Shown: positions 1-12,103 of the stretch, piece after piece
Layout of the letters: each line of letters starts with the position of its first letter
Position numbering within the stretch: position 1 is the stretch's first letter
Source of the DNA: Scilla litardierei
Lineage: Eukaryota > Streptophyta > Magnoliopsida > Asparagales > Asparagaceae
Direction: 5' to 3'
DNA: 64,000 nucleotides
NCBI GenBank assembly: GCA_030789695.1
Contig: CM061142.1
Span: 566,113,281 to 566,177,280 of the forward strand
The notes under the pieces: model-generated
The model's database searches: none
The model's input: the letters and a program-made list of their open reading frames with translations, nothing else
Told to the model about the DNA's origin: nothing
Translations under genes and position numbers: made by a program

Positions 1-75
1 TAATTCTCCACGCAACCTCACAAATGAGTCTTCGTTTAGAGGTTTGTGAAGATGTCGACGATTTGTTTTTGGGTT

Positions 76-690
76 TCAATGTACTCTAAGATCCTTCTTA
101 GCTACATGATCATTAATAAAATGGTGTCTCGCATCTATGTGTTTGGTATGGGAGTGGTGTACCGAATTTTTGGAGAGACATATTTCACTTTGGTTATCAA
201 CTATGACAGTGCAAGTATCACAATTGACACCATAGTCTTTGAGAGTGTGTCTCATCCAAAGAACTTGTGCACATGCAAGACCCGCGACAATATATTCTGC
301 ATCGGTCGTGGACAATGATACGGTGTTTTTCTTCTTAAACCAAGAGACAAGGGATTTTTTTAGAAAATGTTAAGTGCCACTAGTAATCTTCCTATCGGAT
401 TTGCATCCAACAAAATCGGCATCACTATATGAGACTATCTCATATGTGCTAGACTTAGGGTAAAGTAACCCATAATCTAGTGTTTGATTGAGGTAACGAA
501 AAATTCGTTTAACCGCAATCAAGTGTGATTCCTTAGGTGTAGCTTGATATCTACCACAAAGATAAACTGAAAATATGATATCGGGCATACTTGCAGTTAG
601 ATAAAGTAGACTACCTATTATACCTCGATGTAGACAAATGTCAAGATCTTTCCTGTTTTCATCTTTGTGAAGATGTGCAGTCGTACTCAT
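76..690 (-). pseudogene. copia RNase H / RT C-terminal region
   Basis: Two minus-strand open stretches (690-370 and 315-76) carry the end of the reverse transcriptase connection and the copia RNase H. Visible landmarks are GSLLYLTASMPDI and YSDADFVGCKSDRK in the upstream stretch, then MSTTDAEYIVAG and HSHTKHIDARHHFI in the downstream one. In the family these surround the RNase H acidic residues. A frameshift between 315 and 370 separates the halves. Part of relic A; not expressed as a functional protein. Confidence 0.9.
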
Positions 691-840
691 GGGAGTCCTT
701 TTGCTTGAAGACGATTACATCCTGAATCGCTTGATAAGCTCCCCGATGTACTTGGTTTGGTGTATGAAAATCACATCCTTCATTTGTCGAATTTGAAGAC
801 CTAAAAAATAGTTGAGCTCACCCATGTGGCTCATCTCACA

Positions 841-1290
841 TTATTCCTTCTTAGATTTAGAAAATTCTTGGCAAAGGTCATAGTTAGTAGATCCAAAAAT
901 AATATCATCTACATCAACTTGAATAAGGAGGATGTCATTTTCATAATATTTGATGAATAAAGTAGAATCAACTTCACCCATTTTAAAACCTAAATCCAAA
1001 AGAAAAGTTTTGAGTCGATCATACCAATCTCTAGGAGCTTGTCTCAACCCATATAACGCTTTTAAGTGTGAAAACGTGGTTTGGAAATTTTTCATGAATA
1101 AAATCGGGTGGTTGAGAAACATAAACTTCTTCACTTACAAAATCATTTAAAACAAACTTTTTACATCCATTTGATAAATTTTAAAATTCTTATGGGATGC
1201 AAAAGATAAAAGCAACCTAATAGCTTCTAATCTAGCTATGGGGGCAAAAATATTCTTCGAAATCAATACCTTCCTCTTACCGGTAGTCTT
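841..1290 (-). pseudogene. copia reverse transcriptase fragment
   Basis: Minus-strand stretch with the copia RT core: LKALYGLRQAPRDWYDRLK followed by IQVDVDDIIFGSTN, the YVDD catalytic box in the form VDVDD. The segment between about 1140 and 1290 continues the RT N-terminal part with stops and frame changes. Part of relic A, between its integrase (right) and RNase H (left). Pseudogene. Confidence 0.9.
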
Positions 1291-2497
1291 GAGCTAGTAA
1301 CCTTGATTTATTCCTTGTGATGACGTCGTTTTCGTCCGTTTTGTTCTTGAATATCCATTTGGTCCCAATGAATTGGTGACCACTTGGAATAGGGATGAGC
1401 TCCCAAACTTCATTCCTTTTAAATTGCATGAGCTCCTCTTCCATTGCTACGATCCAAGAGCTATCTTCACATGCTTCTTGGATGTTCTTTGGCTCAATGG
1501 TAGAGACAAAGGCACAATGAGAGAACTCATCAATCCTTGACCTTGTTCGGACACCTACTCCAATATCTCCAATTATTTGGTCATGTGGGTGGTGACGAAT
1601 GGTTGGATAAGCTTTGGGAATACCTGGATCACTTGGAGCAGTCTCAACATTTTCATTAGTAATGTTAGTCTCAATAATATTATCAATTTTAACATTACTA
1701 ATAGAATCACATAAAACATCTACACTATCAACAACAACATGAGGAACATCAAAATCTTCATGAAATGAAACGTGAAGTGATTCCTCAATCGTTGAAGATG
1801 TTTTGTTGCATATCCGATAGGCTTTGCTACGTGTGGAATATACAACAAAAATTCCTTCATCGGATCTTAGCTCAAGTTTGTATAAATTACCAATCGTATT
1901 CTTTATAAAACATTTTGAACCAAAAACTCGAAAATACTTAACTTGAGGCTTTTTATCATAAAATAGTTCAAGACAAGTTTTGTTTGTTCGGGGCCTCACT
2001 AGGATCCTATTGAGCACATAACATGCCGTGTGCACTGCCTCCGCCCAAAATCAAAGTCCAAGATGCCTATCATGGATCATGGTGCGTGCACACTCAATAA
2101 AAGTCATATTCTTTCTGTCAACAACACCATTTTGTGGTGGTGCACGAGGGAAGGAAAAATTGTGAGTAATCCCATTGTCATCACAAAACTTAGAGAAAAG
2201 TTCATTCTCAAATTCCCCTAATCACTACCAATAGTGATAATGGTGGTTCCTAAGAGATTTTAAATTTTCTTAGTAAATTTGGTAAACTCATCAAAGTCTT
2301 CATTTTATTGGTTAAAATGATACACATGTAAAGATAGAGAAGTCGTCTATAATGACTAATCCATAATGAGCATTTCCTAAAGATTCTACTTTAGTAGGCC
2401 TAAATAAATCTAAATGAAGTAATTTTAGGGGCCTCTTAGCAGTTATGTCATCTTTAAGTTTAAAAGATGATTTACGAAGTTTATCTAGTTGACATGA
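1277..2497 (-). pseudogene. copia integrase plus start of RT
   Basis: Minus-strand integrase. The rightmost part (about 2497-2030) reads through frame changes as a zinc-finger-linked start (CQLDKLRKSSFKLK), then LHLDLFRP, VIIDDFS, SDDNGITH-like and PPQNGVVDRKN segments. These are the positions of the DDE core of copia integrases. The long 2035-1277 stretch continues with AEAVHTACYVLNR and FGSKCFIKN, then a linker and the RT entry WELIPIPSGHQFIGTKWIFK. The core is broken, so no enzyme is made. Confidence 0.88.
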
Positions 2498-5034
2498 ATA
2501 AAAAAAGCTTCAATTCATTGAGCTTTGATTGATCTTTATAGTCATCTATTGCTATTTGATCTTCATGATTAGTTTAGGCAATGGATTAACTGTATGGAGA
2601 GGATTAGTTGCTCATCATTAAAACTAAGTAGGTAGAAGTCCAATACTCAATATTTGGTTGTAAGATATTATTTCTTCAGTAGAATAGACGTCTCGAAGTC
2701 TATTCAATGCATTCAAGGAAATTAGAAATGTATCTTTATCAAGGTATCCATAGGGGTATGCTGTCAGCATATCCAAAATTTTCTTTACCAAATCGTAAGG
2801 TATTCACAATTTATAATTATGGAATGTGATGCATCATTTATATAAGTGAGTCATGCTCATCTTAACTTGTTTATTCCCCAGTTTTAGCAAAAAATCCTTG
2901 AGCTATAAGCTATACCTTATAACATACGATTTTGTAAATATATTTTTATTTATGCAATACTTATTATGCCCACAGCTTTGACATATTTTGATGTCTGGAC
3001 TTCATGTCCGAACACTTCACATTTCATAAGCGAGTCCAGCTCAGCATTTATTGCCTCGTTCCATATTTTACCAATCTCTACATTTGCATTTTAGCAACGG
3101 AGTGTGGAACGATATTATATGATTATCATCGCTTTTTCGATGTAAGTGGCAATATGATACGTGAATACATTGTCAACAATTTGTCTTCTTTCTATCCAAC
3201 ACCTTCGAAGTACATACAACATTTAATTTCATTTCAGTTTCTCCTAGATTTTCCTCTTCATGGCATTCTGGGAGGGATAAGGATATGGACATGAGCTCAT
3301 TGTGATGTGGTAGTATTGTCTCAAGGCCTCCAGGTGTTTTTCTCCTTTTAGAAATTTCACCCTTGGAGCCTGATGATTTGCCTCTTTGATGAACAACCAC
3401 TTCTATTGCTAGTGGATTGCATCTATTTTGAGGATGCCAATCTTAACTGGATTATTAGTAGCCGTGATGTGTGATCTGACAAATTTTCTTATTGTCAGTA
3501 ATTATGTCCGATAACTGTTTGAACAGTTTTCTTGAATGTGAAGGATCTTCAGAAGCTCATCATCACATTTCATAATTTCAGATCATATATTTTTGTTTAT
3601 TTATTTTAAATGGTCAGTAGAGCTTCATGCTTCAACCGAGTTAAGCCTAACACTGAAATATGGACACATCTATGCACAGTCTTCGAGACGTGCTTTTAAT
3701 GCATCCCATGTTTGGGGTGCAAGGTATCTAGGGTGTATCAAACCTTATATAAATTCCAAGACGTTGTTGAGTTCCTAATTTTATTCTCTGTGGTACTGTA
3801 GGGATGTAAAACTGCACAACCAAAAATCCTCAAATGAGGGATATTTGTTAGTATTCCGTATGCTAGTTGCATCGGAGAATAACTCTGATTCCCAGCAGGT
3901 CTGAGTATTATTTATGAAGCAGCATGAAAGATTGCATATCCCCATGCAGTCACCAACAACTGGAATCAATGTATGTATAATCCATTGGAGTCGTTTTTAA
4001 TAATGGACTTTTCAAACCCATTTTGGGTGTGAACATATACTTAAGTGTGTTCAACTTTTACTCCAGTTGTAAATTATTATTTATATCCTAGTTTTATACA
4101 TTATGCCTACAATTATGATAATTTTTCCTATTAGCTTTAGAAAAGCTGGACTACAGTTGGATAATCGACATACTTATGACCATTTGATAAGTACGGTAAT
4201 ATACTTTATCGGCCCGTCACGGGGAGTGGATAAATATCCCTCAAGAACTCTCAAGGAAAAAGTCATATTATTTTATTTTATTTTTAATAGAGATACTTTC
4301 ATAATTAGTTTTAACTCCATAAGTGAGATGGAGATTCACCCTTCTGAAGAATCTTCATGTTCTTCAGATTATATTCATGTGATTGGGATATGATGGAGTG
4401 CATCATCACCGATCCTGGGTGTCTAAACCACTTGTTTCAAAGTATAAACTTTTACGAGTTCGGACACATTTGTTGTGTGCTCCGTTAATTTTGCTACATT
4501 CTTCGAATTTTGTATGGTATAGACCTTTTGAAGGTACATTCAAATGCTCAAGTATGGTCTTCAAGCCATTAATTATCTTGACTCGTTTATATATGAATTT
4601 TTGGTATTTATTTATTTCGTTAGTTTCATTATGAATTTCGTATCGACGAATATCCTTGAAACTTTTCGTTTTCCATATTTTCTGAGAGTACTGTGCATCC
4701 TCACATTTTGTTCAAGAGTTTACATACTTGTATTGTTTGATCCTCAATGTAGACGTTCCATGATAGTACTTCAGGACTATCGTTAGAGTGGGATGCTTTT
4801 GACAGCATCCGTCATGAGTGATTACGTGGATGGTTTAATTATCCACAAATTGTTTGACAAGTTCGATAAGTCAAACTTGTAGCAAGTATAATCATTGCAA
4901 AAATACTTCAATGCTAAACATAACCATTTATATCAAAATATGACATGTAAGGAAAACTTTGCATACAATTTATTTCAGTGCATATAAGTTTAGGTGTTCA
5001 ATTGTAATCTAAAAATACTCCTAAAAATTATATT
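2498..5034 (-). mobile_element. Ty1/copia relic B (integrase-RT), heavily decayed
   Basis: A second, more degraded copia pol on the minus strand. Recognisable pieces in 5'-3' order on that strand are: about 4260-4100, the post-GDIHGPI integrase region; about 4075-4020, a HTQNGLAES-like stretch; about 3990-3930, VTAWGYAIFHAA; about 3850-3690, an FGCAVYVPI-like stretch followed by LEP-TGDLFTARFADC-like text; about 3060-2975, LDSLMKCEVFGHEVQT; and about 2790-2730, LDMLTAYPYGYLDKD, the RT start. Every segment is in a different frame. The 5' part (gag, LTR) was not recognised; the sequence runs into the solo LTR at 5035. Confidence 0.8.
5030..5034. repeat. 5-bp target-site duplication, left copy (solo LTR)
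   Basis: ATATT directly precedes TGTTAGG at 5035. The identical ATATT follows the LTR end CCCTTCA at 16621-16625. This 5-bp duplication fits copia integration and fixes both ends of the solo LTR. Confidence 0.85.
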
Positions 5035-5444
5035 TGTTAGGAGATATGTATGCCATCAAGGCAATTTATCTCTGTGTATATGTAGAAACATCTTGTTCGA
5101 AATAATAGTAAGCAGTTTGGCAAGAATTTTCCTAAGTAAATAATAATGTAGTCTTCATTTAGAACTTAGGTAAATTCCCGATACTTAATGTGAGGTCAAA
5201 CAAGTATCGAGATGAGGATCTCGATCATGGAGAATTACTTGACCGTTTGCAGCATAAGTTTAAAATTGTTCGTGGTCGTAGATGTTTCGAGAAAAGGATA
5301 TCGACATATCGGATATACCATTGTGTCTTTGTCTTCACTATGGAGTGATGATGATGATCTCATTGTCGTTCGACTTGGCGAAGTTGGAGAAGAGACACAT
5401 GTATTTAGAGAATGCGTTCACTGAACGACCCAATGAGAGCATGA
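5035..5444 (+). repeat. Solo LTR, first part (plus orientation)
   Basis: This stretch begins TGTTAGGAGATATGTATGCC. It aligns along its length with the reverse complement of the terminal part of the neighbouring 2.4-kb LTRs (e.g. GGATATCGACACATCGGATA-type and GTTCACTGAACGACC blocks). It stops where the gag-only element is inserted and resumes at 14552. Together the parts give 410 + 2069 = 2479 bp, matching the length of the related LTRs. Confidence 0.85.
5440..5444. repeat. Target-site duplication, left copy (gag-only element)
   Basis: CATGA precedes the element and CATCA (14552-14556) follows it: four of five bases match. The solo LTR sequence is continuous across this site when the element is removed. 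Confidence 0.65.
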
Positions 5445-5929
5445 TGTTGGTGTTTTGGTGGACCTCCAGAGCTCGGATCTGTGTCCATCCTAAGTCGGAC
5501 GGACCACAGAGGCACAAAAACGCAGCGAAAAATCAAAATTTTCTAGACTAGCTAAACTATTTAGCTAGGCTCTGAGGGAGCCAGAACCTAGCCCGATCTA
5601 AGCCAACTTGGGGTGGATCTGACCACCCCAAGAGGGATCTACTCTAAAGCGACTAATTAAATCTACACTAAAAACTACTTAACCACATACCCGGAATCTT
5701 GGCCCTGGAGCAGGAAAGATGTACCGCACCATCTTCAGAAGCTCCTCGTAGCCGAGCCGCTTTGACACGAACCGCCTGAGCCACCTCGCACCCTCGAACC
5801 GATCTGCCCGAACTGACTTTCGCCTCCGAGCCGATCACACGCGGTAGAAAGTTTCACTTGAGAAGAACCCGCGTCTTAGACGTCCGGATCAAGATCCAAA
5901 CCCCCTTCGTAGTCTTGCTAGGACTACTC

Positions 5930-5931
<2 letters not shown>

Positions 5932-5968
<37 letters not shown>
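5932..5968. repeat. (GA)n microsatellite in LTR
   Basis: About 18 GA units. The other LTR has only about nine (12601-12619), so the tract changed length after insertion. Confidence 0.95.
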
Positions 5969-5970
<2 letters not shown>

Positions 5971-6055
5971 ATTTAGGCACCGATCGAGCTTACTCTAAAA
6001 GTCTGGAGCTACTCGATCGATGACTTGGTGTGTTTTTCAATGAAGAGAGTGCACC

Positions 6056-6070
6056 CCTATTTATATAGGG
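6056..6070 (-). promoter_or_regulatory. LTR TATA box (minus strand)
   Basis: Minus-strand reading CCCTATATAAATAGGG, a good plant TATA box, in the LTR at the expected distance before the R region. The copy in the right LTR (12709-12724), at the element's 5' end, would drive transcription. Confidence 0.6.
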
Positions 6071-6397
6071 AGTCGGCACTCACTCCTTCGTTGCGAGCAA
6101 TGTGGGACATTCGCAAAATGGGAGAAAAAACAATTAAGCCAATTTGGCTTAATTTCTAGTTTAAGTGAGCTTTTCATAAAAGCAAACTTTAACTAATTAA
6201 TTCTCTTTGCATATTAAACCTTAGACACTAAACAAGCTATCAATCCGAAAAGCTTCGAATGGTGAACGCGTAGGAACCGACGGTGACGAATTTCGACTTC
6301 GTTTGACCCCTCAAACAATTGCTCAAAGTTGAGCAAATTATCAAAATTCGTAGCCGTCATTTGGGGTTTCAAAAAACCCTAAATTGACTTAAGTTAC

Positions 6398-6575
6398 GGG
6401 CGCTCCTGCTAAGCTTAGCGGGCGCGCCCGCCCAAGGGGGCAAAGGCGGACCGCACGCCCGCTGCAAGCAGCGGGCGCTGGCCCGCTGTGCAGCGGGCCA
6501 CGCCCGCTCCTGCAGCGGGCGCCCGCTCGCTGCAGCCAGCAGGGGATGCCCGCTGCTGCAGCGGGCTGCGCCCGT
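6398..6575. repeat. GC-rich palindromic tract in LTR
   Basis: A cluster of GCGGGCGC/GCGCCCGC and CTGCAGCGGGC words in both orientations, able to fold into many hairpins, in an otherwise AT-rich LTR. The homologous tract in the other LTR is at 13046-13250, with a different number and order of units. Confidence 0.85.
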
Positions 6576-7874
6576 TTGCCTATGCCTATGGGCTTATTAG
6601 CCCAGTGGGTCTAACCCACTTTGCCTTGGACTGTTTTCGCGTTTTCGGGCTCGTTTGAGCTTCGATTTGGACACGGTTTGAACCTGTGTTTAGACCGGGA
6701 TGATCTCGTCATCCAGGTAACCCCTTCCAATATATTTGTTCCTACTAAATTTATCGTAACTAATTTACGACACGTTTAATCATAGTTTGCATCAAATGCA
6801 ACGTTTGTCCCTATTGCTATAGCGACTAACTTTCACAACAAGCTTTGTAAATATCATCAAATGATATATCTCTCTATTTTATCTTCTTATTACTAAGACA
6901 CAAACACTACTCGGTGTGAGACCCTACAGCCTGACCTTACTACAGGTTGGGGCTAGGAAACCCTAGACGACGGTCACTACGAGCAGTAGCTGTCGTCCCT
7001 GTTTCAGAATCATCATAACGTGATCGACTCTTTGACAAAAGCATCATTGGGTTTACATTGGCTGTGTCAGTGATGAACTTCGTTAGCCGTGGTCCCTTCG
7101 TCAAGACTGTGTTAATGTTGGCCTAGGGTATGGTTTACTGTCAACCCTATTAGACAACATTGGTCAGTATACGGTGGTCTTTATTGTATACACGTTGTAC
7201 TTCTTACAACGCACCCCAGCCGAGGATTAACATAAAGACCGTACTGAGCCTGTAACACTAACTTCCCTTTAACGGAAGTGACGAATCCCATCTTAGTCAT
7301 TTACTCGCCTCGAGAGCTTCAGGTGCAACTCAACCTAAGATCTTTCAGCAGGCCTAGCCTTGAAGCTAGATCATAGGCCTAAGCTACACCGTTCACTCAC
7401 AGGTTTGTACAAATGATTTCAGGTCTTAAAGACCAGCTAACCTATCATCACCCTAGAGTTATTAAAGACAGTTCAGTTAAATTCAACCATTTACTAACTC
7501 TTATGTGGTCGTTCAGTGAACTCATTCTCTAATGAGCACCTGTGTCTCGTCTCTGACTTCACCAAGTCGAATGAATATGAGATCATCATTACCCTAAGGT
7601 AAGACTAAGACACAATGGTCTATCCGATGTGTCGATATCCAGTTCTCGACACATCTATGTCCATGAACCGTTTAAGACTTACGTTCTATTCGGTCACTTA
7701 CTTACTCATAATCGAGATCTCATCTAGATACGTAAGAACCTAACTATAAGTCTATGGATATTATCTAAGTATATTAATACGAACTATTTATACTTAGAAT
7801 AATAGGTACCATATACGGTATGAACAAGACGTATACTAATGGATAAATGCCTTATGGGCATATATTCTCCTACA

Positions 7875-7886
7875 TCTCCCACTTGC
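7875..7886 (-). promoter_or_regulatory. Polypurine tract (plus-strand primer) of gag-only element
   Basis: The minus strand reads AAGTGGGAGATG immediately before the left LTR, the standard copia polypurine tract. This confirms that the left LTR is the 3' LTR. Confidence 0.85.
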
Positions 7887-9100
7887 ATTTAGGCTATTTA
7901 TCTCGGTATCTCATACCGCTATAGCATATCAGTCGCTTTGACATTTATATGACAAGCCTAAGAATGGTTCTACTAACGAGTACCTACAACGAATTTTAAT
8001 GGATTAATTAATACATCTCTTGATCACACAGGGTTGATCCTTTGGAAAAATGAATTTTTCCTATCTTTGTATAGCTAACAATTAGCTTATACAATCTAGA
8101 TGTAGGGTCTAACATTTTAATCTATAAGTCAGTCTCAGCTCATTCCACTTTCTGTGTGTCAATATGTCAAGTACATACATGACACCCTGAGTCTCTATAT
8201 ATACGATTAAATCAAAACAATTTTGATTCAATGTTTTATATAGATGATTTGTTTAAGGTGGAAATCCTTTTTACTTAGTCCGAAAGACCGGAACCAAGTA
8301 TACGAGCTGGCTCCCACTGACTTTGAAAATTACCTGGTTAAATGCTTCAATATTATATCTAAATCAAATTTAGATTATATATACGAAGATATAACCATTT
8401 GATAAGTGCTTTAAATGGAATGTACTAGTGTCAGGTTCGGTTTGACGAATGAGTCAAGTCAAGATCGGTTTAAGGAGTCTTGACATTGACTCGCTCAATC
8501 AAAACGTCATATACTGTACTTTTCCCTTAACCAACATTTAATATTAACTCTTTAATAATTAATTGCGGTTTATTAATAATTAATCTTAATATGCGTATAA
8601 TTGTGAACGCACACAATTTATACGTCCTTGGAACCTATACTTAACTACCAATTGACTATAACATCAAGTCAGCTCAAAAATCAACATTCTCCGAAGCTTC
8701 GCACCATCATTTGAGAATTTTCGCAACCATCTCAGAAAGTCACAATCACAGAAAATTTAAGCCAATCAAATTTCAACTCAGCAAAAAACGCAATTTCCGA
8801 GACATTCATTAAAACAACGGATTCATTAAGATGAACCGTAATTTGTTTATCCCATAAACTTTGAGTGCAGAACACTCAATCATTGTTTTCAACTTTCAAG
8901 AAATGATACAATTTATTTAACTAAGATTAGTATCATCTCCTTCTTGATCATGTCTCTTGAAGTCGTTGAACGGCCCTAGCAGCAACGATTGCTCAGATTG
9001 CCGACCGTCCTCCGCACTTCTCCCAATCTCCGCTTCATATCAGCCACCTGTATACATTACACAGATGTCTTTTAGTATCTCATACTATATGATTAGAAAT
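7887..9100 (-). other. Element interior between gag and 3' LTR, no coding
   Basis: AT-rich sequence downstream of gag where pol would lie in an autonomous relative. Both strands carry frequent stops and no INT, RT or RNase H motif. The pol genes were deleted or replaced. Confidence 0.7.
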
Positions 9101-9102
9101 AA

Positions 9103-9943
9103 TTACGTTTTATTGAATTGAATTTGTACCTGAGGTGGAGGCATCCGTATGCCCCTTCTTCTTCTCTGCAAGATAGATCTTATAGTTTCTCTTCCAGTGG
9201 CCAATCTTGTGGCAATGTAAGCTCTCAGATTTCGACGGGGCCCCTTTAGTCTTTTTCTTCCCTTTCTTTGCCTTCGCAGGTTACGGGACCTGCCTCTTCT
9301 TACCCTTGCCTTTCGGCTGGTCGGAAGAAGCAGAGCCAACAACCAATGCAGTCGGCTTCTTCTCAATATCCTCAAATTGCCTAAGCATATTGAGGAGACC
9401 AGGAAGATCCGTTTCAAGACTGTTCATGATAAAACCAGTGATGAAAGGCTTAAACTCAAGAGTCAAAGACTTTAGGATAATGTCTATGGACATCTCATTG
9501 TCCAGGACAAATCCTAACTGGGCGGCGTCCTCTACGTACCTGATCATCTTGATAACATGATCCTGTACGGGCCCTGTCCCCATCTTTGTGCCCCAGAGGT
9601 TGCTGGTGGCTTCGAACTTGGCAGCTCGAGATCGCTTGCCGTATAACTCTTGTGCATTGAGAAGCATACTTTGAACATCCATATGTTCATGCTTCCTCTG
9701 CAACTCGTTACTCATCGAAGCCAGAGTAAGGCACATGGCCTTCTCTGCATCCCTCTGGTACAATTTGTAGGCTTCCTTTTCCTCGAAGGTCGAATCTTCA
9801 TCGGGCTTATCCGGAGCATTCTCGAACAGTACGTATCCTATCCCGGCTAGGGAAAGGACAAACTTGATGTTCCTAAGCCAGTCTTTGTAGTTCGTTCCAT
9901 CGAGCACGTTCTTCTCAACCATATATCTAAGACCCGAATCCAT
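9103..9943 (-). pseudogene. gag: copia Gag (UBN2-type) with damaged zinc knuckle
   Basis: Capsid protein of the gag-only element, predicted to package its RNA. The 220-residue reading from 9943 to 9281 starts MDSGLRYMVEKNVLDGTNY and has the usual copia gag landmarks NYKDWLRNIKF and LTLASMSNELQRKHEHMD. A basic linker (GKGKKR) follows. Near 9300-9250 a frameshift separates it from the downstream knuckle, readable as LHCHKIGHWKRNY. Compared with the normal Cys-x2-Cys-x4-His-x4-Cys, the first Cys reads Ser and the last reads Tyr, so the knuckle is broken. Translation then ends at a TAA near 9112. The capsid part is intact in length; whether it is still made is unknown. Confidence 0.85.
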
Positions 9944-11860
9944 TCTGCATTTTATAGATACTTTAGTTAGTATTAGTTCGTAGTATAGTTTTAATGGTTT
10001 TTATAAAACTATATGCTCCCACTAAATTTATTAAAGCCATAATAATAAACAATTTATTATAAAATAATATTCGTGAGAGAGGGATCCGACTACCCTGAGT
10101 CTGACAACCTTGAGTGTATCTCAACAAGTTGTCCGACTCTGCAGTCGGTAGACGAACTCGTCGTCAATCATATAAACTATGATTCCCTATCTATTTTTAC
10201 CCCTAGTCATTTGTGATCATGAGTGTGCTCAACCGGATCACAATGGCTAGCCTAGTCGGTCCCTTGTTTTCGTGTCTAGCCTGACTTGCCCCGCCGCTCG
10301 GTGTATGCAAGACACGTTGGTTTGGGTCAGGACTTAGACTACATTCTTGGTTAGACTTATGCCGATGCTCGAAGGATGAGACAACGGTTTCAGTCAGGTC
10401 AAGATGTCAATCAAGAAATCGGTTTCTATAAGATTGACATATCACGGCTTGAGTGTAGCTCAACAACCGTAACATGTTTCTTACAGTTGCCAACTCCTAA
10501 AACAAGGAGGGCTACGATTTATCTTGAACAAGATTATTATCGTATTGACTTAGGTATAGTCGATGGACTTTCATAGTCATGAATCGACTCCTTGCGGTCC
10601 AGCGGACGCGGCCAGGGAATTGACTAAGCCAGGACCACTTGTTACCCAGTCTAGCTAGGTTGGTCCAGTAAACTTAGCCAAGCAAATTGACCGACATCAT
10701 GATCCATTGAAGGAGTTTTCATCAATTCTACGTTTTCCAAACAACTAAATGGCTTTTAATTAAGAAGACTAGTTAATCCTTATCAACTAATGGATCCTAA
10801 AATTCGAAATTTTATGGATTGGTTGAACAATTTTTATTAAGTCCTTATCAACTATAATGTCTATTCGTTCAACGTGCTACCCCAATCTAATTAGGATTTT
10901 ATAAAACAATTCAACATTTGTCTTTTATGAAAATCATCAATTAAACGTTTTAATGAAATGATTGACAATCAAAGGGACTACCCTAATCTGGTATTAGGTT
11001 TGATGTTGTTTTGTTTTATCAAACATAACATGTCACTAGTCAATTTAAAATTTCATCCCATAAAATTTTAAACATTTAATGGCTAACCTAATAAGGTTTA
11101 TGAATACATTATTCAATATGTCCATTAAAGAATTTGAAACAACTAATTTATCCGCATAAATGAAAGTTTCATATTTGTGACATATAACGAGTATTTGCAA
11201 GTTTAAAATTATCTACATAATAAAACACACAAATCTAAAATTTAACATTAAATTCGAAGATAAAATTTTTAAAGCTCCAAAACATTTTATCACATAAAAC
11301 TAGGTATAAAATTATCAAATAATTCTAAAACCTAGGCTTTAAAATTTTAATCACTTATTTATAAAATCGAAATATCGCATAAATAATTTTAGAAACTTAT
11401 ATGTAAAATGAAACTAATTTATCTTTCATCTCATGAAAACAAAATATTTCTATAATTTACATATTCTCTAAAACAATTTTAAAACACTTTTAAAATCATT
11501 AGAAATACATTTAAAAGCTTTCAAATAAAGTTTTTAAAATTTCTAATCTTTATGTAACTTAAGAAAAATTAAATTTCAAAAATAAAATATTTCTCAAAAT
11601 TACATAAATAATTAAATGCTCTTAAAATTATTTATATCTCATAAAAAAATTTTATAAAGCATTTGAATGTTTGAGATTCATTTAAAATTATCGCATAAAA
11701 TTAAATCGTCTCAAAAAAATTCCGTGTTGTAAAAATGATTTTTAAAACACAAAACATTTTTAAAACTAATTTTAGCATAAAGCTAAAATATTCCGTATGC
11801 TTAAAAAGCAATTTTTAAAGATTTAAAAAGTCGCTATAATAGATCTATAGCAAAACCGTG
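9944..11860 (-). other. 5' leader of gag-only element
   Basis: AT-rich leader between the primer-binding region and gag. The right half (about 11000-11850) is especially poor in G and C, with repeated AAATTTTAAA-type words. No gene and no second LTR were seen. Confidence 0.6.
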
Positions 11861-11872
11861 GCTCTGATACCA
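11861..11872 (-). promoter_or_regulatory. Primer-binding site, perfect distal copy
   Basis: The minus strand reads TGGTATCAGAGC, complementary to the 3' end of initiator Met-tRNA (12/12). It is not next to the LTR but 231 bp away, and is preceded by the LTR-end-like CCCAACAG. Confidence 0.85.
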
Positions 11873-12090
11873 CTGTTGGGTATCACTCTGATATCATTGC
11901 GACGTTGTTAAGGCCCATCATACATGGCACCCTAGACCCGTCACAAGATACCTCAGAAACTTGTTTTACGGCATGCCTCTCGACAATCCCCAACCCATTA
12001 TAAGATCACCATCTTATCGGGACTTGGTACGGTAAGAGCGATTACTTCGGGTCGGCTCATAACCCGAGAACCCGTACTCAAGCTCAACAA

Positions 12091-12102
12091 GCTCTGATGC
12101 CA
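12091..12102 (-). promoter_or_regulatory. Primer-binding site, LTR-adjacent copy
   Basis: The minus strand reads TGGCATCAGAGC directly after the 5' LTR: 11 of 12 bases match the initiator Met-tRNA site. This is the normally placed site. Confidence 0.85.
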
Positions 12103-12103
12103 C

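Larger units (their letters stand above)
1..2497 (-). mobile_element. Ty1/copia retrotransposon relic A (pol, 3' end cut by window)
   Basis: Degenerate copia pol read on the minus strand, with integrase at the right, reverse transcriptase in the middle and RNase H at the left. That order (INT-RT-RH) defines Ty1/copia. The 3' LTR would lie left of position 1. Near 2497 the reading stops at the start of the integrase region, so gag and the 5' LTR are missing. Several frameshifts and stops make it inactive. The style resembles the SIRE/Maximus or Tork groups; lineage not resolved. Confidence 0.9.
5445..7874 (-). repeat. 3' LTR of gag-only element (left copy, 2430 bp)
   Basis: Runs from TGTTGGTGTTTTGG to ATATTCTCCTACA and is repeated at 12104-14551. 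The copies are alike throughout, with scattered substitutions and small indels (seven differences in the first 100 bp, fewer elsewhere). It contains a (GA)n tract, a minus-strand TATA box, a GC-rich palindromic tract and a unique 3' half. The differences mean the insertion is not recent. Confidence 0.92.

Noticed and set aside
9207..9560. 117-codon plus-strand frame
   Set aside because: Antisense to the gag gene of the gag-only element; no family resemblance.
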